Shown here: positions 55,206 to 60,954 of the stretch, piece after piece | How the letters are laid out: each line of letters opens with the position of its first letter | Position numbering within the stretch: the stretch's first letter is position 1 | IMG/VR virus record: IMGVR_UViG_3300017776_000012 | Span: 1 to 60,954 of that record | Direction: 5' to 3' (one strand) | Source: a virus | DNA: 60,954 nt | The notes under the pieces: generated by a model | What the model was told of the DNA's origin: nothing | The model's input: only the letters and a program-made list of their open reading frames with translations | Databases searched by the model: none | Position numbers and translations under genes: made by a program

Positions 55206-56070
55206 AATATTCTGTCAAATTATTTAAATATGCTGTTAATTCATCGCCAGACATGGCATCGATCTGCTCTTGGTCCATTAAATCAAAGCCCATACCTGTA
55301 TTGCCACCTAACTCGGCAAGATCGCTCTCTTCCATGAAGTCTCCAGCGTAATCTTCACCGTATTTCATACCAGATACTTTCTTAAAGGACTCTTCATACT
55401 GATCATAGGCAGCCTGAGCCTCGGCACTCGACTCGCCGTACTGGTCCCTCATGGCCTGTACCTGACTCGCCGCTGCGGTCAACTCGGGAGCAAACTCAGC
55501 TTGAGCTGCGTCGTAATCCTCAGAGAACTGCAACTCAGTAAACTGACGATCTTGATCCTTTAGCTTTTCAACCATTTGATTGTATTGGTCCTCACTACCG
55601 AATTGTTTCATGTTATCTAACATGCCTCGGAAATCTTCGTCGGAGTACCTATACTCGCCTGTATTCTCGCCCCTGTCTAGACGTAAATCAGCATTCTCAA
55701 TCATTCGATCAAATTGAGTCATTGCTCTATTAGCGTTATAGTCCTCTCCAAAGCCTTTCTTATAGCCTTTGGTTGAATGACCAGTGACATTACCAAATTG
55801 ATCCTTGGTTTCAACAAACATAGCCTTATTCTTAGCATCGAGTACATCAGTTCTTTGGCCTTCTAAACCTTGATACTGAGCTAATGCCTCATCATATGAA
55901 GTCTGTGCTCCACCCATACCCTCTTGTAACCCTTGCAATTGAGTCAAAGATTCAATATAATTAAGATAATCTTGCTTAGCGGTATCACTAAGACCGCTAT
56001 AGGTATCTTTAAAGCTTGTAGTCTTCTTGCCTTCTTTTCTAGCCTTTGTTCTGCTTCCACTGCTTGACAT
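55198..56070 (-). CDS. Late helical, probably virion-associated protein, 290 aa
   Basis: Helical, Q/E/D/Y-rich protein without membrane segments, with repeats of short coiled-coil stretches (LTQLQGLQEGMGGAQTSYDE; LTAAASQVQAMRDQYGESSA). It follows the fibre genes with good AGGA spacing. A tail or fibre assembly protein is possible. No domain. Confidence 0.75.
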   Translation of the reverse strand: MSSSGSRTKARKEGKKTTSFKDTYSGLSDTAKQDYLNYIESLTQLQGLQEGMGGAQTSYDEALAQYQGLEGQRTDVLDAKNKAMFVETKDQFGNVTGHSTKGYKKGFGEDYNANRAMTQFDRMIENADLRLDRGENTGEYRYSDEDFRGMLDNMKQFGSEDQYNQMVEKLKDQDRQFTELQFSEDYDAAQAEFAPELTAAASQVQAMRDQYGESSAEAQAAYDQYEESFKKVSGMKYGEDYAGDFMEESDLAELGGNTGMGFDLMDQEQIDAMSGDELTAYLNNLTEYYG

Positions 56071-56086
56071 GTCAATATTCCTTTTC

Positions 56087-57223
56087 TTATGCGTCTGGGT
56101 CTACGTACCCATCTCTAGGGATAATATCATTTAGGATCCATCCCCCTCTATTTGCGATTGTGCCAGCTACTTCGCCGACAGCCCTTTCGAGGGAGGTATG
56201 AATCCCGCCCACATGTGTCTTGTTATATGTCACTACCCAAGTATCAGTGAAGATACTTTTGATCTCACATAACTGGAGATCTCCGTGAAATTTCTTAGAT
56301 ACCCGAAGGCCAAGCTTTACATCAGCTACCTCAGCTGGTTCTAAGAAGTCTAAGTACTTTGTAAAGGTATCTACTGAGGCATCAAAGGATCCTTCAATAG
56401 TGCCAATTTTCCGGGTGGCGCCTGTGTCTACAAAGATGTCTAATACTGTGCTTCCTGCGCCACCTAAGCCCAATACGGTTACGGTGGGGGCGGCGGCTTT
56501 GTAAGTATGGTCTGCTGGCAGATTGCGGGCTAAGCCGTACTTATGGGCTAGATAACCCTCGATCTTTAAACGGTCTGCATCTGTAAGTGTGGCGCCGCCA
56601 ACCAAGATTTCAGCAATATCGCCAGTCATGGCTCCAGCACCAACAGCACGCGCACCTATGTCAAAGTTGGATGAGTTTGAAATGCTCGTCGTATTGGTTG
56701 TGCCTGTAGTACTACTTGCAGTTCCATTGACGAACCCGTTGCACGTTGCTGAGACTCGTGAGGCTGTAGCCAGCACAAACTCGATGCGGCTCCAACTGCC
56801 TGAGTTCTGCAAGGGCGTGTTTGTGGTTGCACCAAGTGTCATTTCTAACTTGCCATTTGACAGACACCGAAGCCCGAAAGCGGTAGCACCCTTTTCAAAG
56901 AAGTTCTGTGCCCCGGAATCGTCAGTTGACTTGAACACGCAAGCAAGCCAGATATCGCCTGTTCCCACATCAAGATCTGCGATGTCGCCATCGCTTACAA
57001 TGTCGTTGCTGCCGTCAAACCGAACTACCGGAAGACTGTTTAACTCACTAGTCTGAAGGGTTGGCTGTCTGGACGAAGTGGCCTGAGCAGCGTTATGTCC
57101 ATTACCACTAGAATCAGCCCATGCAGATATACTGTCACCGTCAGAGCCTGATATCGAATCGGCCTTGAACCACGCTGTTAATGTACTTCCTAAATTTGAA
57201 GGAGTCCATGCTTGACTTCCCAT
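56087..57223 (-). CDS. LamG-type fibre / receptor-binding protein B, 378 aa
   Basis: An N-terminal concanavalin-like LamG domain (about 1-250) starts WTPSNLGSTLTAWFKADSIS, has SISAWADSSGNGHNA and LPVVRFDGSND, and ends LKIEGYLAHKYGLARNLP. These are standard for secreted LamG proteins that bind glycans, common in Planctomycetota. The C-terminal 120 residues hold a second module (HGDLQLCEIKSI ... GTIANRGGWILNDIIP) that is also found at the start of protein A. The gene is GC-richer than its neighbours (52-58 percent in two sampled 60-base stretches). Probable tail-fibre adhesin. Confidence 0.75.
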   Translation of the reverse strand: MGSQAWTPSNLGSTLTAWFKADSISGSDGDSISAWADSSGNGHNAAQATSSRQPTLQTSELNSLPVVRFDGSNDIVSDGDIADLDVGTGDIWLACVFKSTDDSGAQNFFEKGATAFGLRCLSNGKLEMTLGATTNTPLQNSGSWSRIEFVLATASRVSATCNGFVNGTASSTTGTTNTTSISNSSNFDIGARAVGAGAMTGDIAEILVGGATLTDADRLKIEGYLAHKYGLARNLPADHTYKAAAPTVTVLGLGGAGSTVLDIFVDTGATRKIGTIEGSFDASVDTFTKYLDFLEPAEVADVKLGLRVSKKFHGDLQLCEIKSIFTDTWVVTYNKTHVGGIHTSLERAVGEVAGTIANRGGWILNDIIPRDGYVDPDA

Positions 57224-57233
57224 TTAATTATCC

Positions 57234-58379
57234 TTATTTATTGGGTCTAAATTCTTTATAAAGGTGTCTGGCAGATAATAAGCTGGTTAATCCAAACTTA
57301 TGACAGTGCCATCCTTCTAGTTTTTTACGTTCTAACTCTGTAGGGATGTAAGATAATAAAATAAAATCTGCCATCAGACCTGCAAAACTTTGAACACTGT
57401 TGTCTGCAATACTAGCTGTATCCCCAAGAGTAAGCTCATCGGTAGCTCCTAGTGTTTCAGCGTCCTCATCATTCGTGGTATCTGCTAAAACTGTATTTAA
57501 AAAGCCTTTAAGTTGACCCCCACCGCTATCTGGATCTCCTTCATACTCATAGGAATGAGCTACGAGGGTCCACGAATTACCGCTTACAGAGCCTAAGCTT
57601 ACGTTTCCGCTTTTTAAATTAGAATACACATTCCTGCTCCCACTGCTTAGTCCTGAAAAGTAAATTCTATTTGTAGTTCCGCCTAAGGCATAGACAGTAT
57701 CGTTACCTGTCTGACCTTCAGGTTTAGCTAAAACTTGAATAAACCGATCTGTGATGGTACTAAAATTAGGAGTGCTTAGCTCAGAAGAGTAGAAATCCTG
57801 TCCCTCATCCTCAAAGTTTAAGATTCTATTATTTTTTGTAGATGCTGAAGGCCCAAAAATACTAGAAGTCTTCTCATCTAAGGTAGGACCACCATTACCA
57901 TCATTGGTAAAGGCAGTATCTTTAAAGGTTCCTGTAGGGTACAGCACGCCTGCGTCTCCATTGAGAGAGCCTGCAGCATCATTAAAGTTCAACCACAGCG
58001 TGACCCCATTCGGCAAATCTGAAGGTGTCCACTCTTCAGGAGCATCAAAGCCATTCTTGGCAATAACGGCGGATAAAAGCCATCCTCCCCTTCGAGCAAA
58101 AGTACCGTTAGCCTTACCTAAAGCCTTGTAGATCGAATCAAACTTTCCGCCATAAATAACCTCATTAAATTTTAATACGTACTGAGTACTGGTTACTTCA
58201 GTAATAGTAAAACGATTTAACGGGCCATGAATAGGCACAGATAATCTAGAAGTACTTAAAATCTCATCTACATTTTCACTAGTTAAGCTATTCAGCCAAT
58301 CATTGTAGTTATCGTAATCAGTGGTTACTTCAATTTCGCCCAGGACTCTAGATCCAACTTTAACTTCTAATGTGCTCAT
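57234..58379 (-). CDS. LamG-type fibre / receptor-binding protein A, 381 aa
   Basis: The order of modules is reversed relative to protein B. The N-terminal 115 residues hold the shared module (HGPLNRFTITEV ... GTFARRGGWLLSAVIA) and the rest is a LamG domain starting EEWTPSDLPNGVTLWLNFND and ending KKLEGWHCHKFGLTSLL. The start overlaps the Pro-rich gene by ATGA. The shared N-terminal module would be the part that docks to the virion, with LamG as the binding tip. Confidence 0.75.
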   Translation of the reverse strand: MSTLEVKVGSRVLGEIEVTTDYDNYNDWLNSLTSENVDEILSTSRLSVPIHGPLNRFTITEVTSTQYVLKFNEVIYGGKFDSIYKALGKANGTFARRGGWLLSAVIAKNGFDAPEEWTPSDLPNGVTLWLNFNDAAGSLNGDAGVLYPTGTFKDTAFTNDGNGGPTLDEKTSSIFGPSASTKNNRILNFEDEGQDFYSSELSTPNFSTITDRFIQVLAKPEGQTGNDTVYALGGTTNRIYFSGLSSGSRNVYSNLKSGNVSLGSVSGNSWTLVAHSYEYEGDPDSGGGQLKGFLNTVLADTTNDEDAETLGATDELTLGDTASIADNSVQSFAGLMADFILLSYIPTELERKKLEGWHCHKFGLTSLLSARHLYKEFRPNK

Positions 58380-58735
58380 TCTTCAAAGAGAGCGTCAGCC
58401 CTCGTATCCTTTCTAACAGGACCTGACTGGAGCCCTCTCATAGGATCTCTAGGAGGAGCCGGAGCCGGTCTTTGGGGAGCAGGCGGTTGAGGAGATGGCG
58501 GCACAGGCTGTACTTGGGGTTCCTGTTCTATGGTTGGAACTTCTTCGACAGGGGGCTGCATAATAGAAGGCTCTGCCATAGGTGCAGGAGGACCTGCAAA
58601 TCCTTCAGGAAGGTTTAAAGGCTCCATTGGCGTATCGTTATCAAAGAAAGTAGGATCCATTTTTAAGATCTCTTCTTCCATTACATCAAAAACAAGGCGA
58701 AGATCAATATCATCTCTTAATCCTAAAGTATCCAT
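58376..58735 (-). CDS. Proline-rich late protein, 119 aa
   Basis: Acidic N-terminus (about 1-50), then a proline-rich stretch (about 60-98, including PPSPQPPAPQRPAPAPPRDP) and a short charged end. It lies between the giant and fibre genes. Such linkers often bridge virion parts, but nothing direct is known. AGGAG lies in the end of the giant gene. Confidence 0.75.
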   Translation of the reverse strand: MDTLGLRDDIDLRLVFDVMEEEILKMDPTFFDNDTPMEPLNLPEGFAGPPAPMAEPSIMQPPVEEVPTIEQEPQVQPVPPSPQPPAPQRPAPAPPRDPMRGLQSGPVRKDTRADALFEE

Positions 58736-58737
58736 AA

Positions 58738-60954
58738 TTAGTTACTCCTAAATTTATCTACGTTTTGTTGCATACGATCAATTATCTGTTGCCGCATTTC
58801 ATTGGCTTTTGCTCGATTGTGCTTTCTAACTTGCTCTCGATCTAAGAACATCATATTTCTTTGATTATCATATTTCATCTGTTCTCGCAACGTACGCGGT
58901 TTAGTACGATCTCGGTAGATTCTTGAAAACATTGAAGAAAGAATTGGAAGAGTTTCATAGAAAGAGTCAGTAGTCGATCGGCTATACGGTGAGTCACCGC
59001 CTATAGCGGTTTCACCTAAGAAATCAACACCAGTTCCAATGAGGTTAAAGGTTTTATCAAAGACTCCTTCAGCTGGGCTTCCAAAAGGATCAAAAGGAAT
59101 TAAGTCATTTGTGTAATAAGGCTGCTTACGCCCCAAAACATCTTCATTAATAAAACGACTTTTTTGAGCTTGCTGTGCTAGATATCCTAAAACTGCCGTT
59201 CCATACTTACCCCCAAATATAGGCATTCGCATCGCTTTTTTAGCTGCAAAGAAACCGTAATCATTCTTAGCCTCGTGTATAACTTGCTCTGAGCTCTTAC
59301 CTCTAGCCATTTCCATAAGTGTTGTATAAACGGTATCCCAAACTAGGTGACTGAAATAGATTCCCGCTAATCTACCGATGCCTTTACTAGCCAGTCTTGA
59401 TGCCCCTATGAAAGTTTTTTGCTCATAGAAAGCTCTGACCCAAGACATGTAAATGTTTTGGAATGCATTGAATCCGGTATTGTTTAATAGCGGTCTATCA
59501 AAAATACGGGGTTCCACATTAAAAGCATCTACACGCATCACAACAAAGGTGTTCATAGCATTTCTAAATCTGTCCTGTAACGCCGCATCTTTCCGTAAGA
59601 CGCTAGCTTGAGCCTGTAAAGACCTAGAGTCGCTAGCATCCATAGTATGTCCGATTCTAGCCTTTCTGTTTAATTCAGTAGCTCTTTGGCCTTTAAGTCT
59701 AGCTTCTTTAAATGTTCTAGCATAATCAATATATCTAGTTTCTACTGCGTTAGAGTTTTTTATGGTAGCTTCTAAGATAGGTAATAATTCTCTATCCAAT
59801 AAACCGGATTTTTGTAATTCTAAGGCTGTTGAATAGTCAATACCAGCTTTAGTAGTAGCCTGTTTAAATCTCTTCTGAGCTGCTTTTCTATTAGCCCTAT
59901 CTGAAGACATAATGTTATCCATATTAGACTCAGGTAAACCAGTTGTTGACAATGAGTCCTTAATGCTTTCTAACTCTGTAATAAGCTTTTCCAAACGACC
60001 ATCGATGACATACCCAATAATCTTATCATGAGCTTGTAATCCTACTAATTCTTTATTCGCATTAATCATCATTTGAGAAGGTTTTCCGATTAAACCTACA
60101 GCAGCTTTAGCTCCTTTTGCTAAAGAACTTCTATCTCTGCCGCCTAGCTCATGCTCACGGGTGTCAACTTCTAAGTTAATATTAGTCCTACTTATAGCTT
60201 CTGCTCTTAAAGTTTGTAGAACAATTGAAGTTTGTTTTAAGGCTCTTGACCTGTCAATAGGTCGCAATCCTTGAGTAAGACCTTTAGCTATCAGGCTAAA
60301 TGCTGCTACAGGATGTGTGACCATCTTGCGCATTAGGGGAAGAGTACTTTGGCCTGTTTCTTCTAACAAAGCTCCGGGTAAGTTAGCACCATAATAAATA
60401 AATGTCAGAGGATTTAATACAGACAAAGCGGTATCATATGCTGCATCAGATTTATCAAAAGATGAGCGATAGCCTAAAATATTTTCTCTAGCTCTATTAA
60501 AGTATTCTAAACTTTTTCTCAAAGATTCTTTTGTTTCAGGCTCCATAGGAACTTGATCAGTAAAATCACTTAATGCTTTAGTAAGTGTTCTTGTGTTTAA
60601 ATTCTTCACACCTACTTTATTACCTTTATCTCCTATTTCAATACTCTTACCTATTGCAGCAGTAAAGTTTAAGGAATCTGCAGCATCTGCCCCAATACCT
60701 CTTGCCATACCTGAGGATAAAATAACAGGATTATAATCAAGCATTGCTGATAAAGTTTCATCTTCAAAGATATCATTAATTTCAAAATAATCTAAATCTC
60801 CCGGATCAAAACGAACTGAGTTTTTAGCTACAGTTTTTTTAGTATAAAGGTACTGACGAATATCTGCAGTGCCTTCAAACTGATGTCCTCCAGAAGCATT
60901 GCTTCTAACAACAGCTGGAGCCTCGGCAGATCGGTCTATTTTACTTTTTAATAC
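58738..60954 (-). CDS. Giant ejected internal virion protein, C-terminal part; joined to 1-12858
   Basis: Continuation of the giant gene; unique sequence is 58738-60831 (698 codons including stop), since 60832-60954 repeats the left end. The frame passes through without a stop (TVAKNSVRFDPGDLDYF, then SAMLDYNPVILSSG), and joins the left part in register. It holds hydrophobic helices (LNPLTFIYYGANLPGALLEE, GRLAGIYFSHLVWDTVYTTL) and basic helices, and it reminds me of the LPD38-type C-terminal region of large polyvalent phage proteins, a link I cannot test here. It could anchor the protein in, or cross, a membrane during DNA entry. Confidence 0.9.
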   Translation of the reverse strand, partial: VLKSKIDRSAEAPAVVRSNASGGHQFEGTADIRQYLYTKKTVAKNSVRFDPGDLDYFEINDIFEDETLSAMLDYNPVILSSGMARGIGADAADSLNFTAAIGKSIEIGDKGNKVGVKNLNTRTLTKALSDFTDQVPMEPETKESLRKSLEYFNRARENILGYRSSFDKSDAAYDTALSVLNPLTFIYYGANLPGALLEETGQSTLPLMRKMVTHPVAAFSLIAKGLTQGLRPIDRSRALKQTSIVLQTLRAEAISRTNINLEVDTREHELGGRDRSSLAKGAKAAVGLIGKPSQMMINANKELVGLQAHDKIIGYVIDGRLEKLITELESIKDSLSTTGLPESNMDNIMSSDRANRKAAQKRFKQATTKAGIDYSTALELQKSGLLDRELLPILEATIKNSNAVETRYIDYARTFKEARLKGQRATELNRKARIGHTMDASDSRSLQAQASVLRKDAALQDRFRNAMNTFVVMRVDAFNVEPRIFDRPLLNNTGFNAFQNIYMSWVRAFYEQKTFIGASRLASKGIGRLAGIYFSHLVWDTVYTTLMEMARGKSSEQVIHEAKNDYGFFAAKKAMRMPIFGGKYGTAVLGYLAQQAQKSRFINEDVLGRKQPYYTNDLIPFDPFGSPAEGVFDKTFNLIGTGVDFLGETAIGGDSPYSRSTTDSFYETLPILSSMFSRIYRDRTKPRTLREQMKYDNQRNMMFLDREQVRKHNRAKANEMRQQIIDRMQQNVDKFRSN
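60832..60954. repeat. Right copy of the 123-bp terminal overlap
   Basis: Identical to bases 1-123. Removing one copy gives a circle of 60,831 bp in which the giant gene is intact. Confidence 0.95.

Noticed and set aside
60832-60954. 123-bp direct repeat as true terminal repeat of the virion DNA
   Set aside because: It lies inside a gene whose frame is restored by joining the ends. This is the expected mark of a circular assembly, and T7-type ends belong in the 54750-54941 gap.

Overview
The window is an essentially complete, circularly assembled genome of a T7-like podovirus. Bases 1-123 and 60832-60954 are identical, so the unit is about 60,831 bp, and one giant gene is cut by the arbitrary linearisation point. 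Every supported gene and both tRNAs lie on the minus strand. Read in that direction the order is that of T7 relatives: early genes, RNA polymerase, DNA replication, lysis, capsid and tail, terminase, ejected internal proteins, fibres. The genome is about 20 kb longer than T7, mainly because of a 15-kb gene in the T7 gp16 position.

Layout in transcription order. (1) 54750-54941 is a G-rich, hairpin-rich gap between the last late gene and the first early gene, and is the best candidate for the physical genome ends. (2) 54749-45046 holds about 25 small early genes, many overlapping by ATGA or TAATG, a secreted i-type-lysozyme-like protein and a compact 641-aa single-subunit RNA polymerase. (3) Two tRNA genes (Leu-UAA and Arg-UCU) precede a full 827-aa T7-type RNA polymerase. 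(4) 42336-34796 holds a metallophosphoesterase, SSB, RusA-like resolvase, primase-helicase, family-A DNA polymerase, a DUF4406-like protein, a dNMP kinase and a FEN-like exonuclease. (5) 34677-30174 holds a 3TM holin candidate, a tiny lipoprotein with a C-terminal membrane helix (spanin-like), small basic proteins, a secreted dockerin-like protein and an NlpC/P60-like protein. (6) 30164-18469 holds portal, scaffold, capsid, tail tube A and B, both terminase subunits and a P-loop protein. (7) 18467-12869, then 12858-1 joined to 60831-58738, holds the internal virion proteins, including a 4,983-residue giant with two HExxH zinc-protease motifs. (8) 58735-54942 holds two LamG-type fibre proteins and small late genes.

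How the parts may work together (inference): host polymerase would read the early block, including the small polymerase. One or both phage polymerases would then read the replication and late blocks. A palindromic 12-mer, ACTAGARACTAG, recurs in three intergenic gaps, one just upstream of the capsid gene where T7 has phi10, and is the best promoter candidate. Strong hairpin-plus-U-tract terminators punctuate the map, including one just after the capsid gene.

Host: the GC-rich secreted protein at 30996-32015 ends in a dockerin-like CPSDLNEDG...WGEC tail of a type common in Planctomycetota (Phycisphaerae-like) proteins, and the LamG fibre genes are similar in style. A marine or aquatic planctomycete host is therefore a testable guess, not a conclusion.
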